From positions 1 to 64,000 of the forward strand of contig JAPLSY010000053.1 in assembly GCA_026398415.1 (NCBI GenBank): 64,000 nucleotides of DNA. The letters are read 5' to 3'. The stretch comes from Kiritimatiellota bacterium. GTDB lineage: Bacteria; Verrucomicrobiota; Kiritimatiellia; JAAZAB01. Shown here piece after piece: positions 1 through 10,371 of the stretch (the first letter of the stretch is position 1; each line of letters opens with the position of its first letter). The notes beneath the pieces were generated by a model. That model was not told the origin of the DNA. It searched no databases and saw only the letters and a list, made by a program, of their open reading frames with translations. A program made the translations under genes and the position numbers.

Positions 1-6
1 CTGGCA

Positions 7-37
7 CCGTCACCCCCGATCAGAATCGGGGTGACGG
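7..37. repeat. Hairpin-forming inverted repeat
   Basis: CCGTCACCCCCGAT and ATCGGGGTGACGG form a stem of about 13 bp with one bulged C and a CAGA loop. It resembles an intergenic REP-type hairpin or the end of a terminator from a gene to the left; no T-run follows on the plus strand. The rest of 1-326 shows no convincing gene. Confidence 0.5.
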
Positions 38-270
38 GACACCTCAAAAGGATCATTAAAAAGGATTGGATAAGAGAAGAAAGAACAGAGAAATGCAAAC
101 CGGAAACCATCAGATTTTAACACTTGACGGCACATCCCCTTTCATAGGGGGGCTGGTACCAGACCGGCGCCACATAGTATTGAATACATTTACGGGGTAA
201 AATGTATATGGACTCTGAATGGGATGCAAGTAAAACGTCGTATTTTTTGGCTTCAAACTACCGGCCTGCC

Positions 271-296
271 AAAATCCTGTTCATCCTGTCAGAAAA
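271..296 (-). repeat. CAGGAT-type dispersed repeat
   Basis: Reads, on the minus strand, as CTGACAGGATGAACAGGAT followed by T-rich sequence. A degraded relative on the other strand lies at 3246-3300 (TGACAGGATAT, then GGGATTAACAGGAC). The pair flanks the fucosidase and the small secreted gene in opposite orientation. From general knowledge, such ACAGGAT/AACAGGAT motifs recur in intergenic DNA of many environmental bacteria; no function is claimed. Confidence 0.4.
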
Positions 297-326
297 CGAC
301 TTGGGCAGTTCCCTGTGATATCCGTG

Positions 327-2627
327 TCAAGTCCAGGCCAGATCCAGCACATCCCCTTGGCGGGTGGCAATTGCAATTTGCCCGTTAGGTAGACGGCGTG
401 AGGTGATCCGCGTGGCGCCGCGCGTGATACGCGGCAGGGCCCACTGGGCTGGAGCTATCCGGCACTCGCCTCCCTGCCGGGAAACCAGGCGGGCCGTGCG
501 CGGCTTGCCATTCTTCCAGGCGATATCCAAAACGAATCCGCCACGGGCGCATAAGCCTTTAACCGATCCTGCCGGCCAAGCGGGGGGTAGGGCGGGCAGT
601 AATCGAAGGATGCCCTGATGGGATTGCAGGAGCATCTCGGCCACGCCGGCCGTACCGCCCATGTTGCCGTCAATCTGAAAGATGCGCGGCGGATGCAGGT
701 CAAGGAGCGTTTCCGTGGCGAAATCGGCAATTAAGTGGCACAGATGCCGATACGCCAGTTCGCCGTCGCGAAACCGGGCCATGCAGCAAACTGTCCAGGC
801 CCGGCTCCAACCCGAATGGCCGCCATCGCAGGCCAAACGCCGGAGCAGGGAGACCCGCGCCGCCTGGTAGAGTTCCGGTGTCGTCTCACTCGTGATCTGT
901 TCGCCGGGGAACAGGGCAAACAGATGGGAAATATGCCGATGACCGGGTTCGGATTCTTCGTAATCCTCCAGCCATTCCTGGAGCTGGCCGTTCCGGCCGA
1001 CCTGTAGGGCTGGTAAATCACCAAGAATTTTTTGCCAGACCTTGCGCTTGGGCGCATCCATTCCCAAAATTCGGCTGGTTTGGATGGCATGGGTCAGCAC
1101 ATCGTGAATTAATTCCAGATCCATGGTCGCGGCAATGCACAACGAAACCGGCTGTGTGCCGCCCTGAAAATAATTTTCCGGCGACTGGGATGGAACCGGT
1201 ACCAGGCGGCCTTGCGGGTCCCGGACCAGGTAACTTTCATAAAATGCCGCGACGTCGCGGAGGAAGGGATAAGCCCGGTTGCGGAGAAATGTGCGGTCGC
1301 CGCCAAATTCATAGCGCCACCAGAGGTGCTGGGCCAGCCAGGCGGCTGCGCCGGTCCAGACATCCCAGCCCCGCGACTCGGGCGTTGCCCGCCCCCAGGG
1401 ATCGGTCTGAAGCGGAAAGTAAACTCCCCGACAGTGATACAGGTTCCGGGCCATAACACGGGCATGCGGCACAAACCGCTCAATATGGTCGAACAAGGGC
1501 CCGCCCAAATCGCCCAGTTGGCAGACTTCCGCCGGCCAGTAATTCATCTGCAGGTTGATGTCGTGATGCAGGTCGCATTCCCACGGCGGTTTGATGTCCT
1601 CGTTCCATTTACCCTGCAGATTAAGCGGCAGGCCGCCGGGACGAGAGCCGCTGATGAGCAGATACCGTCCGAAGTTGAAATAGAGCGCCATCAGATCGTT
1701 GTCCGAATGACCTGCGCGCAGGTCGGCCAGCCGCTGGTCGGTCGGTTTTGCGGGGTCTTGCCCGAGATTCAGTGCCACGCGGTTGTACCAGGCGCCGAAG
1801 GCCGCCGTGTGCGAGCGCAGCAAGGTTTTCCAGTCTGTCGGCGTGGTGTCAATCTGCCGCCGCGCTTGCTCCAGGGGATCCTCGCCGTTGTGTGCGACGC
1901 CGATCGAAAGTACAATCAGCGCTTCATCGGCCTTTTCCACGCGTAGCGCCGCGGTGCGCCGGTCGGGCTTGATTCGGCCGCCGCGCGTGTGAATGCGGGC
2001 GCTGATGGCAAAACGCGAGCCCTCCGGGAATGCGCCCAGTAACTCGATGGTATTCGTGTCGGCCTGATGCGTCAGCGTGCATTCCGGATCAGCGCGTCGT
2101 GTCAAACTGGCTTCGAAGGTGAGCGTCCCTTTGCGGGAGGTCGTCAGATGAATGGCGATCACGGGGTATGCGGCATGGGCAATGCATTCGCGCGCGAAAT
2201 GAACATTGTGCGCCGCATAGGCTACGCGCGCCACGGCGGATGCCAAGTCCAGCGAACGCCGGTATGCCTTGATCGGCGCGGCAGGCATTTCGATCCGGAG
2301 GTCGCCGGCCGGCTGATAGGCATCCACGCTGTTGGGCTTGCCCGAGGGTGTTAAGACACCCCCAAAACCGCCGAGCGCCTTATTGGCCAGCGTGGCGGCG
2401 GCATATACCTTTCCCTGAAAGAAGAGTTTGCGAATTTTAGCCAGCGCCCGATATTTGGGCGGCGTATTGCGAAACCGATTTTTGGCGCGCCAAAGCCATT
2501 CGTGATTGAGCGCCAGGCGCTCGACGGGCATCTGGCCCAGGACCATGGCGGCCAGCCGGCCGTTGCCGATCGGAAGCCCTTCTTTCCATTCGCGCGCCGG
2601 ATGGTCATACCACATTTTGGAAGACAT
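327..2627 (-). CDS. GH95-family alpha-L-fucosidase-like glycoside hydrolase
   Basis: A protein of 766 residues from the ATG at 2627, which follows AAAAGGGAATTC; the longer reading frame starts in repeat-like sequence and has no ribosome site. The N-terminus has the GH95 signature ([16 protein letters not shown]). The catalytic (alpha/alpha)6 part has NLQGKWNED, then [12 protein letters not shown] where the active-site Asn pair sits (the first is Asp here), SPENYF with the likely acid Glu, and FQIDGNMGG with the likely base Asp. Known GH95 enzymes remove alpha-1,2-fucose or L-galactose. No clear signal peptide is seen, so it may act on imported oligosaccharides. Family call is firm; substrate is inference. 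Confidence 0.88.
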   Translation of the reverse strand: MSSKMWYDHPAREWKEGLPIGNGRLAAMVLGQMPVERLALNHEWLWRAKNRFRNTPPKYRALAKIRKLFFQGKVYAAATLANKALGGFGGVLTPSGKPNSVDAYQPAGDLRIEMPAAPIKAYRRSLDLASAVARVAYAAHNVHFARECIAHAAYPVIAIHLTTSRKGTLTFEASLTRRADPECTLTHQADTNTIELLGAFPEGSRFAISARIHTRGGRIKPDRRTAALRVEKADEALIVLSIGVAHNGEDPLEQARRQIDTTPTDWKTLLRSHTAAFGAWYNRVALNLGQDPAKPTDQRLADLRAGHSDNDLMALYFNFGRYLLISGSRPGGLPLNLQGKWNEDIKPPWECDLHHDINLQMNYWPAEVCQLGDLGGPLFDHIERFVPHARVMARNLYHCRGVYFPLQTDPWGRATPESRGWDVWTGAAAWLAQHLWWRYEFGGDRTFLRNRAYPFLRDVAAFYESYLVRDPQGRLVPVPSQSPENYFQGGTQPVSLCIAATMDLELIHDVLTHAIQTSRILGMDAPKRKVWQKILGDLPALQVGRNGQLQEWLEDYEESEPGHRHISHLFALFPGEQITSETTPELYQAARVSLLRRLACDGGHSGWSRAWTVCCMARFRDGELAYRHLCHLIADFATETLLDLHPPRIFQIDGNMGGTAGVAEMLLQSHQGILRLLPALPPAWPAGSVKGLCARGGFVLDIAWKNGKPRTARLVSRQGGECRIAPAQWALPRITRGATRITSRRLPNGQIAIATRQGDVLDLAWT

Positions 2628-2704
2628 GAATTCCCTTTTAGTTATGAGTTGCAAGCGCTTTTTCAATCGCTCAATCACTGAATTGCTCAATCACAGAATT
2701 TCAT

Positions 2705-3181
2705 TCAATGGGCTGTGGGGTCCACCTCGTGCAATAGTTCCTTGGTGAGCTTGGGCGCGGCGCGGTCCTTGTGTTTGAGCAGGGCCGGGTCGACTACGAC
2801 CAGATCGGGAGCGGTCATGCTTTTGATCCGACCGTACGCCGCCACACTGTCGTTGGTCGTAAGTGTGGCGGCCAGCTCCAGCGATAGTTGCTTGGTAATT
2901 ACGAGGGCGACCTTCATATCGGAACTGCTCTCGATCGTCATGACCGTTACGGCGCCCGTGACCGGCTGGTCTTGCTTGACGGCGGTCACCCGCAGATAGC
3001 GGAAGGTATGAAAAATTCCCAAGGCCTGTTTCTGCACGACCTGTTTGCCCGCGGCATTGTTGGTGGACCAGGCCAGCGCCAGCTCATTGCCGTTGCGCAC
3101 CGGTTCGGCTATGCCCTCCGGCATAAATTCGAGACCCAAGCCGACGATAGCACAAGCGCATAGGGCGATCATGGTTTTCAT
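2705..3181 (-). CDS. Small secreted hypothetical protein
   Basis: 158 residues from the ATG at 3181, preceded by GGAAGG. The first ~25 residues (MKTMIALCACAIVGLGLEF...) look like a signal peptide, so the mature protein of ~130 residues is probably periplasmic. The rest is predicted to be mainly beta strand (alternating V/T-rich stretches such as VTGAVTVMTI) and resembles no family I can name. It lies 77 bp upstream of the fucosidase on the same strand and may be co-transcribed. Confidence 0.6.
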   Translation of the reverse strand: MKTMIALCACAIVGLGLEFMPEGIAEPVRNGNELALAWSTNNAAGKQVVQKQALGIFHTFRYLRVTAVKQDQPVTGAVTVMTIESSSDMKVALVITKQLSLELAATLTTNDSVAAYGRIKSMTAPDLVVVDPALLKHKDRAAPKLTKELLHEVDPTAH

Positions 3182-3349
3182 GGGTGTGCCTTCCGCGTTG
3201 AAAGAATTATTGAACGGCAACTCAAACGGGATAGGATATAAGCACTTTTTGACAGGATATACAAGCCTGCCCGAGCGCTGGCCAGGGATTAACAGGACTT
3301 GCCCGCAATACGCCAAGCCGGCGCTCTTGGAAACGTCGTTTGCAATTTC

Positions 3350-5018
3350 CTATTGCGGCGCTGAATTGGTCCGCCGCCTGCTGGGGATTTGATGGCGCGT
3401 ATGTTTCTGGCAATCGAGCCCGGCGCGGTAAAGCGCGGCCTTGATCCTGAAGCGCCAGGCGGCATCCTTGGGGAAGGCTTCAAACGACCGGAGCGGCGCG
3501 AGCCGTCGGTCACCACGCTCAATTCCGATGGTTTGGAGCAGTCGGTAATCCTGCAGACTTTCGCCGAAGACCTCCCAGCGCATGGAATCGATGGGACCAT
3601 CCTTGCCGGGGTAGACAACGAAAGGATCCCCGTAGGCCCAGCCCGGCCATTTTTTTCCGTCTTGGATTGTGAAGGGGTCGATCAAGTTGCGGGTCTGGCT
3701 TTCGTACCAGTAGTTGTAGCCCCAGTGCAGGAAACCCTGGAACGGCCAGCGGTAGAAGAGGAAGCCGTGCATGGCGATTTTGGCGAGCGGCGTGTCGAGC
3801 AGGCGGTTCAGGAATCTCCCGCGCGGAGCGCAGCAATAGTAGCACCAGCAGGGGATATCCTCGGCCAGAAAATCGAGCGCGGTCGAAATGCTGGGGACCG
3901 GCATGTCGGTCAATTTTTCCCGGCCGAACCGGATATCCGACAGGGCGTCCATGACCTTCATCCAGGGCGCCAGTTCGGCCAGCAGGGCGCGGGCGGCCTT
4001 GTAGTTCTGGAGCGGCTCATCGCCGTGCGGCTCGTCGGAAACGTGGAAGCAGGAGCGGTCGAGCAGCTTTTCGGCCTTGAGGAAGCGGTGCAGGGCGCTC
4101 AGGTATTGGGCGAGGAAGCGGCGATAGGTATCCGAGGTGGCGCCGGTGTCCTCCGGCCAGAGCAGTTTCTCGCCGGCGCCTTGGCCCTCGTAAACCCGGA
4201 TGGCGTGTTTGACGCCCCACTGGGAGAAGGGGTGACACCACTCGAAACGCTCCACGCCTTGGGACCGGGCCAGGCGGATGTAGCGGCGGACATCCGACCA
4301 GTCGAATGCATAACGGTCCCGCCCGGTGCGCTTCACGCGCATGAGCTGGCTGGGAAGTTTGACGCCGTCGAGCGGCGGGGTGAAGACGGGAACGTAGAGC
4401 GTGTTCTGGCCGTGTTCCACGACGTTTTTCATGTAGCGCGTCGCGATTTCCCAAAACCGGTCGTCAAACAGGTCGGTCTTGTACCAGGCGATCAACGCAT
4501 CGGCATAAAACCAGTGGGTGATGTCGAAATCGCGGCGTGGCTGGATAACCAGGCCGTGCAGGTTGACCGCCAGCTTATGCGCAATGGCCTTCCCTTTTTC
4601 GGGCGACACGGTCACGGCGATCGTATGCCGGCCGGGGGCGGCGTTCGGGCCGGGCCGGACGGTCAGCCAGAAGGCGTGGGTTTCCAAGGCCGGAAGCACG
4701 AGTGTATTTTCATCGAACAGGGGGTCCGGCACGTACCCCGGAATCATATAGATGCCGTCCGTGTCGTGATGGTTGGCGATGATCGGCGTATTGTGATGCG
4801 CCACGGGGACGAATCCGACACGGCGCACACGGACCGTCCAGCCCGCTGGTCCCTTCGCATCCACGGTGACGGTGGTATGCGTGTCGCTTCGCATCGCGAC
4901 CTGAAAACTGAACTGCTCGTTGCGCGCGGCTTCGAGGGTGCGGAGAGACGCGCGCACGGGCGGGGTGGAAGGGAAATGGCGGACCAGGGAAGTTGTGAGC
5001 CAAGTTTGAAGGTGCATG
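3350..5018 (-). CDS. DUF4091 putative glycoside hydrolase
   Basis: 555 residues from the ATG at 5018 (GCAGGAG seven bases upstream). An N-terminal beta-sandwich (about residues 1-150: ARNEQFSFQVAM..., AGWTVRVRRVGFVPVAHHNTP) is followed by a TIM-barrel-like region with DEPHGDEP near the middle and a conserved end (GWAYGDPFVVYPGKDGPIDSMRWEVFGESLQDYRLL) typical of DUF4091. Family members are putative glycosidases with few characterised cases. No signal peptide is visible. Neighbours (fucosidase, small secreted protein) fit a glycan-use role. Family call is good; activity unknown. Confidence 0.82.
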
Positions 5019-5062
5019 CGTAACTCCTGCAAAATTTTGGCAACTGTTCGCCGCTTTGGGCA

Positions 5063-6880
5063 TTAAGTTTGCAGGCGCTGGTCCAGCAAGCGCTGGTCCA
5101 GCGCGGCTAATTCATCCACAAGCGCCTGCGGCAGGCGCTCGCCCAGTTTTTTAAAATGCTCCCGGATGCCGGGCAGTTCCTTAAGCCAGCCGGCCACGTC
5201 CACGCGCAGGAGTTCCGCCAAATCCTGGGCGCTGACGTTCAGCCCCTTGGTATCCAGCGCAGTCACGCTCGGCATCAGCCCAATCGGCGTTTCCACGGCT
5301 TGGCCTTTGCCGGTGTTCCGGCCATTGCCGGTTACCCGTTCATAGATCCATTTCAGCACGCGACTATTTTCGCCGTAGCCGCTCCAGAGCCATTTGCCTT
5401 GCGGCGACTTGCGAAACCAGTTGACGTAAAAGATGCGCGGCAGTTGGCTTGCCTTTGCTTGCTGGCCGAGCTTCAGCCAATGCGCCAGGTAATCACCCAT
5501 GTTGTAGCCGCAGAAGGGCAGCATGGCCATCGGATCGCGCCGCACCACGCCCACTGCGCCGGCGGCGGCCGCGGTGGTTTCCGAAGACTGGATGGCGCCC
5601 AGAAACGTGCCGTGCTGCCAGGAAAAAGCCTCGCACACGAGTGGAATCGTGGTTGGCCGGCGTCCGCCGAACAGGATGGCGGCAATCGGCACGCCCTTGG
5701 GATCTTCCCAGGCCGCGTCCACGACGGGGCATTGGACGATCGGTGCAGTGAACCGGGCATTAGGATGGGCCGCCTTACGTCCGCACCCACTTGTCCATTG
5801 GCCGCCCTGCCAGTCCGTCAGTGTTGCCGGTGTTTCCGGGGTCATATCCTCCCACCAGACATCGCCCTCGGGTGTCATGGCGGTGTTGGTGAAGATGCTG
5901 TTCTGGTTCAGCATCAAAATGGCGTTTGGATTGGACTGCATGGAGGTGCCCGGCGCCACGCCGAAACAACCTGCCTCGGGATTGATCGCGTAGAGCCGGC
6001 CGTCGGCCCCGAACTTCATCCAGGCGATATCGTCGCCCACGCACCGGATTTTCCAGCCGGGCAGGGTCGGGTTCATCATGGCCAGATTGGTCTTGCCGCA
6101 GGCGCTGGGGAAGGCCGCCGCGATGTAAATCGTGGGCCCTTTTGGCGGGGTCAAACCCAGGATGAGCATGTGCTCGGCCAGCCAGCCTTCGTCGCGCGCC
6201 ATGGCGGAGGCGATGCGGAGCGCAAAACATTTCTTGCCCAGGAGCGCGTTGCCGCCGTAGCCGCTGCCGAATGACCAGATGGCGCGCTCTTCGGGGAAGT
6301 GCACGATGTATTTATTGGTGGCATTGCAGGGCCAGGGCACATCCTGCTCGCCGCTTTTCAATGGTGCGCCCACCGAGTGCAGGCAGCGCACGAATTTTCC
6401 GTTGCCGAGCACGTCGAGCACGGCTTGCCCCATGCGGGTCATGATGCGCATGTTGGCAACGACGTAAGGTGAATCCGTGATTTCGATGCCGATATGGGCG
6501 ATGGCCGAGCCTAATGGACCCATGCTGAACGGGATCACATACATCGTCCGCCCTTGCATGCACCCCCGGAACAGGTCCGTGAGCGTGGCTTTCATTTCGG
6601 CCGGCGCGCGCCAGTTGTTGGTGGGGCCGGCATCCGCCTGTTGGCGGGAGCAGATGAACGTGCGGTCTTCCGTGCGCGCCACGTCGGAAGGATTGGAACG
6701 GCACAGGTAACTGTTCGGCCGTTTCTGTGCATTGAGCTTGACGAATGTGCCTGTCTTGACCATTTCGCCGCACAGGCGATCGTATTCGGCCTGCGAGCCG
6801 TCGCACCAGTGTACCCGGTCCGGTGCGCATAGCGCCGTGATTTCATTCACCCATGCCAGCAAAGCCTTGTTTTTTGTCAT
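5063..6880 (-). CDS. pckG: Phosphoenolpyruvate carboxykinase (GTP)
   Basis: 605 residues from ATG 6880 (AAGG eight bases upstream; an ATG at 6895 is also in frame). It interconverts oxaloacetate + GTP and PEP + CO2 + GDP. The kinase-1 loop [10 protein letters not shown] (about 256-265) holds the Cys typical of the GTP class, and [10 protein letters not shown] is the kinase-2/metal motif; N-terminal substrate-binding segments ([23 protein letters not shown]) are intact. Length fits the ~600-residue family. In anaerobes the enzyme often runs toward oxaloacetate for succinate formation; direction here is unknown. It is not obviously in an operon with the glycan genes. Confidence 0.96.
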   Translation of the reverse strand: MTKNKALLAWVNEITALCAPDRVHWCDGSQAEYDRLCGEMVKTGTFVKLNAQKRPNSYLCRSNPSDVARTEDRTFICSRQQADAGPTNNWRAPAEMKATLTDLFRGCMQGRTMYVIPFSMGPLGSAIAHIGIEITDSPYVVANMRIMTRMGQAVLDVLGNGKFVRCLHSVGAPLKSGEQDVPWPCNATNKYIVHFPEERAIWSFGSGYGGNALLGKKCFALRIASAMARDEGWLAEHMLILGLTPPKGPTIYIAAAFPSACGKTNLAMMNPTLPGWKIRCVGDDIAWMKFGADGRLYAINPEAGCFGVAPGTSMQSNPNAILMLNQNSIFTNTAMTPEGDVWWEDMTPETPATLTDWQGGQWTSGCGRKAAHPNARFTAPIVQCPVVDAAWEDPKGVPIAAILFGGRRPTTIPLVCEAFSWQHGTFLGAIQSSETTAAAAGAVGVVRRDPMAMLPFCGYNMGDYLAHWLKLGQQAKASQLPRIFYVNWFRKSPQGKWLWSGYGENSRVLKWIYERVTGNGRNTGKGQAVETPIGLMPSVTALDTKGLNVSAQDLAELLRVDVAGWLKELPGIREHFKKLGERLPQALVDELAALDQRLLDQRLQT

Positions 6881-6978
6881 GCTTGTTACCTTCATTGCCC
6901 TGATTCATACGGAAGCGTTTGTTGGCGGCCGATTTGAACGTGTGAAGGCCGCTTTGTCAATGGCAAATTCAATGCGTC

Positions 6979-8232
6979 TCATCCATGGTTTGTCCGCAGC
7001 CAAATCCAGGCAAGCGTGACCAGCAAGGACAGCGCCGTTACCGGGATGCCGACGCGGGCATGCTCCTTGAAACCGATCGCAATTCCGTAATGCCTTGCCT
7101 GCTCGATGGTGATCAGGTTGGCGATACTGCCGATGGTGATCAGGTTGCCCGCATAGGTGCTTGCCAAAGCCAGCACATACCATTCCGTCACCCGGACCGG
7201 GTCCAGGAATTGGATCATTAACATCGTGGCCGGCACGTTGCTGACCACGTTGCTTAGCAGGGCCGAGAGCCCGGTAAGCACGTACAGGTTGTTTAGATCA
7301 ATCCCGCAGCCTTTCAAGTCCGCGACCAGCGCCGCCGGCAAACCCGTCAGCATGAAGCCGCCAATGACAATGAACAGCCCGCAAAACAGGGTCAGCAAAT
7401 GCCAATCTACCTGTTCGAGCATGTCCCGCGTACGCATCTGCCGACTGCAGAGCAGGAGTCCGGCAATTGAAAGCGCCGTCAGTTCCCGCGGGATATGCGT
7501 GAAAAATAATATGATCAATGCGCCCGTGGCCAGCAACCCCTTGATGCTTTGGCGTCGGTTGAATGGCGGCCAGCAAGCCGCTCCGATGTGCGCCGGAACT
7601 GTTCCCTGGAACCGGCCACGATATAGCCAGACAATGGTCCCGTAGGCCAGGGCCAATGAAATCAGCGAAGGCACACTGCACCAGGCCAGGAAGGGCCCGA
7701 ATGCCAGGTGGCCCATCTGGCCAATCAGCATGTTTTGCGGATTGCCGATGATCGTGGCGGCCGAGCCGATATTACTGGCCATGGCCATCCCGATTAAAAA
7801 CGGCACGGGATTCAACCCTACCTGAAGCAGGGCGACGGCCAGCACGGGGGTAAAAGCCAGGCAGATCACGTCATTCACCAGGACGGCCGACATCACGGCC
7901 GTGACGGCCATAACGAGCAGAAGAAATAATTTTTCGCGTGGCATAAAGCGGCGGAGCTGTAATACCGTCCACGTGTAAAAACCACCGATGCGGAATTGGG
8001 CCGAGACCACCATTAAGGCGTAGAGCAGGAGCAGGGTGGGGGCGTCAAGCGCCTGCAGCGCCTGGGGCATGCTGAGCGCGCCCGTGGCAACCATGGCAAT
8101 GGCACCCAGCAGTGCGATGCCGGTCCGATCCAAAGCCAATCTCGGCACGCAGCCTATGGCAATCCCTATGTAGGTGGCCATAAAAATGCCGGTGGCCACC
8201 AATCCCATCCATTGTTCGGGAATCAGATGCAT
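6979..8232 (-). CDS. SLC13/ArsB-NhaD superfamily anion transporter
   Basis: About 417 residues from the ATG at 8232; a TTG at 8268 would add 12 residues and neither start has a clear ribosome site. It has roughly ten to twelve hydrophobic segments and two signature stretches of the ion-transporter superfamily: SAVLVNDVICLAFTPV and ASNIGSAATIIGNPQNMLIG. The second half repeats the pattern (SNVVSNVPATMLM). Members move di- and tricarboxylates, arsenite or sodium; substrate is not readable here. It lies 98 bp upstream of the PEP carboxykinase on the same strand, so a dicarboxylate is a reasonable guess. Confidence 0.8.
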   Translation of the reverse strand: MHLIPEQWMGLVATGIFMATYIGIAIGCVPRLALDRTGIALLGAIAMVATGALSMPQALQALDAPTLLLLYALMVVSAQFRIGGFYTWTVLQLRRFMPREKLFLLLVMAVTAVMSAVLVNDVICLAFTPVLAVALLQVGLNPVPFLIGMAMASNIGSAATIIGNPQNMLIGQMGHLAFGPFLAWCSVPSLISLALAYGTIVWLYRGRFQGTVPAHIGAACWPPFNRRQSIKGLLATGALIILFFTHIPRELTALSIAGLLLCSRQMRTRDMLEQVDWHLLTLFCGLFIVIGGFMLTGLPAALVADLKGCGIDLNNLYVLTGLSALLSNVVSNVPATMLMIQFLDPVRVTEWYVLALASTYAGNLITIGSIANLITIEQARHYGIAIGFKEHARVGIPVTALSLLVTLAWIWLRTNHG

Positions 8233-8292
8233 GCGCGGACAGTCTATGGCGGAACATTTCGGATGCAAGGATTAATCCGGCATCCGGTCTTT

Positions 8293-9174
8293 TTATGGCC
8301 GGCGCCTTTTGCCGGCATGGGTGGTAGACAAGCGCTGGCGCCGCATGGTCCTGGGACTTACCCCGAAGTATTTTTTGAACATCCTGGAAAAATAGAACAG
8401 ATCGTTGAATCCTGCCTGGTCGGCGATTTCCGAGATGGTGCTGTTCTGGTCGTGCAGTTTATGCGCGGCCCAGTGCAAGCGGAGTTGAATCGCATAATGG
8501 ATCGCCGACATCTTGAAATGCCGCTTGTATTCGCTGCAAAAATGCGGGACCGAAAGACAGGCTCGGGAGGCCAAGTCCCTGAGGCGCAATTCTTCCGTAA
8601 AATGCATTTCGATGAATTGTTTTGTCTCCAGCAGTTTGGCGGGAACATTGTCGATCCGATCCCGATGCGCAAGGGTCCGGGCCATGCGGCAAATCCAGTT
8701 TTGAAGCAGGTGCTTGATAATCACCGGATGCGGATGGGCAAAGCCGGTCAATTCGCCGTGAATTTCAAGCAAAGCTTTTTCGGCCAATGCGGGGTCGGGC
8801 AAACGCAAGGTTCTGTTCAGTGGAATTTTCTCCGCTTTCAAGATACGGCCGATGAAGGCGCCTTCGCAGTGGATCCATGAATGCGTCCAGGATTGATCGG
8901 GATTCCCATACCATTGCTTTTGTCCGGGACCCCATACTTTAAAGCTCTCGGGAGCGTGGAACTCCTTGTGCCCGTGATCTTCAATCTGCGCCGAATCGTA
9001 AAAAAACATGAGCATATGGTCGGCGCTGCCGTTGGGGTTATGGACTATGCCGGGGCGCATTAATTCCCGGACCCCCAGTGCGCTGATCCGCAAATCAGGG
9101 GCAATATCCGCGGGTGGGACGAAATAGTGTTTAAAACCGTGGAACGCCATAATAACAATGTGCAAGTTTTTCAT
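8293..9174 (-). CDS. AraC-family transcriptional regulator
   Basis: About 293 residues from ATG 9174 (ATG 9186 also possible; no strong ribosome site). The N-terminal half is a cupin-like sensing domain (MFFYDSAQIEDHG..., FKVWGPGQKQWYGNP, HSWIHCEG). The C-terminal ~100 residues are a double helix-turn-helix: RLRDLASRACLSVPHFCSEYKRHF, then SEIADQAGFNDLFYFSRMFKKYFGVSPRTMRRQ, the AraC hallmark. It is transcribed divergently from the dehydrogenase at 9325, with nested inverted repeats between them, which suggests it controls that operon in response to a sugar. The effector is unknown. Confidence 0.92.
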   Translation of the reverse strand: MKNLHIVIMAFHGFKHYFVPPADIAPDLRISALGVRELMRPGIVHNPNGSADHMLMFFYDSAQIEDHGHKEFHAPESFKVWGPGQKQWYGNPDQSWTHSWIHCEGAFIGRILKAEKIPLNRTLRLPDPALAEKALLEIHGELTGFAHPHPVIIKHLLQNWICRMARTLAHRDRIDNVPAKLLETKQFIEMHFTEELRLRDLASRACLSVPHFCSEYKRHFKMSAIHYAIQLRLHWAAHKLHDQNSTISEIADQAGFNDLFYFSRMFKKYFGVSPRTMRRQRLSTTHAGKRRRP

Positions 9175-9235
9175 AAGAATACCCATTCCCACAATGGATC
9201 GCAAGTAATAATATGCATTTATTTAGGAATCGTTG

Positions 9236-9300
9236 GGTACATCCGTAGGAACAATATATCGGATCTGAATCCGTAGCGGGATGTACCGTCGCGGATTCAG
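9236..9300. promoter_or_regulatory. Interleaved inverted repeats in AraC/dehydrogenase intergenic region
   Basis: GGTACATCC (9236-9244) pairs with GGATGTACC (9279-9287), and CTGAATCCG (9265-9273) pairs with CGGATTCAG (9292-9300); the two pairs interlock. ATCCGTAG also occurs twice as a direct repeat (9241-9248 and 9269-9276). Position between a divergent AraC gene and its presumed target suggests operators or an RNA-level switch in the leader of the 9325 gene. Confidence 0.5.
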
Positions 9301-9324
9301 GTTCGACAATGGAGGAGAATTTCA

Positions 9325-10368
9325 ATGAAAGTGTTGAAATACAACAATCCCAGGGATGCGGAAATTATTGAAGTTCCTGCCCCTGTTCCGGGTGCTGATC
9401 AAATATTGAGCAAGAGCTTGTATTGCAACATAAGTGCGGGCACGGAGATGGGGTTTTACAGGGGCACGGCCCCACAGTTGAATTATAAACCGGACGGGCA
9501 TGGTAATTTTCATGAATCGCCTGACTGTATAAAATATCCGATGCAGGCAAATGCTCCCGGGGTATGGTGGATGGGGTATGCAAATGTTTCCCGAGTCGTT
9601 GAAGTAGGAACAGCCATACGCAATATTCACAAAGGCGATGTCATTTTTTCCCAAAAAGGTCATTGTGAATATCAGCTGTTAAAAGAACACGAAGTCCTTA
9701 AGCTGCCTGGGAATATCAATCACGAGCATGCCGCACTGCTTGCACTGGTTGAAATAGCATTCAATGGAATACTCGATGCCGAATTAAAGCTTTTAAGTAA
9801 TGTCGTCGTATTTGGACTTGGGACCATCGGGCAGCTTCTGGTACAGATGCTGAAAAAAAGCGGCGTAAATGTAATTGGGGTGGATTGTCTTGCAAAGCGG
9901 ATTGAAACCGCGCGAAAAAACGGGGCGGACACGGTCGTGAATTTTCAGGAACAAGATGTATTGCGGACCGTTTATGAAAAGACCGGCGATAAGGGCGCAG
10001 ACCTGGTATTTGAAGCTACGGGAAACATAAGGGCATTGTCGGAAGCGATCAGGGTTTGTGCTTATAACGGCCAGGTGATCGCCATTTCTTTCTATAATTC
10101 GGCTTCCGATTCTTTGTGGCTTGGCCGGGAATTTCATCACAAAAGGGTAAAACTGGTGTCGTCGCAAACTTGTGGAATAAATCCATGCCTGTCGAATATC
10201 TGGGATATGCCGCGGCGCAGGCAGGCGGCGCTCAGCTTGCTCAATGTATTGGATATCGGCTCGCTTATTTCACACCGGGTTTCATTCTTGGATTTGCCGG
10301 ATACTTTAAAAATAATCGATGAAAATCCATCGGCCTGCAATGCTGTTATCATAAAATATGAGGTATGA
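9325..10368 (+). CDS. Medium-chain (zinc-type) alcohol/polyol dehydrogenase family protein
   Basis: 347 residues from ATG 9325 with GGAGG seven bases upstream. The N-terminal GroES-like domain (SLYCNISAGTEMGFYRG) lacks the usual Cys of the catalytic zinc site in the first segment, where CNISAGTE stands in place of CGTDL; this pattern is seen in zinc-free or bacteriochlorophyllide-type members. The Rossmann part has VVFGLGTIGQLLVQMLKKSG (about 160-180) and a GVDCLAKRIETARKNGAD NAD(P)-binding strand. It probably oxidises a sugar or cyclitol. The isomerase gene follows after 3 bp, so the two form an operon under the AraC region. Confidence 0.85.
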   Translation: MKVLKYNNPRDAEIIEVPAPVPGADQILSKSLYCNISAGTEMGFYRGTAPQLNYKPDGHGNFHESPDCIKYPMQANAPGVWWMGYANVSRVVEVGTAIRNIHKGDVIFSQKGHCEYQLLKEHEVLKLPGNINHEHAALLALVEIAFNGILDAELKLLSNVVVFGLGTIGQLLVQMLKKSGVNVIGVDCLAKRIETARKNGADTVVNFQEQDVLRTVYEKTGDKGADLVFEATGNIRALSEAIRVCAYNGQVIAISFYNSASDSLWLGREFHHKRVKLVSSQTCGINPCLSNIWDMPRRRQAALSLLNVLDIGSLISHRVSFLDLPDTLKIIDENPSACNAVIIKYEV

Positions 10369-10371
10369 ATA

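Noticed and set aside
3389..5023. Long plus-strand frame (544 codons) opposite the DUF4091 gene
   Set aside because: It mirrors the codon pattern of a G+C-rich gene on the other strand; low-complexity Gly/Val/Arg-rich translation with no family motif.
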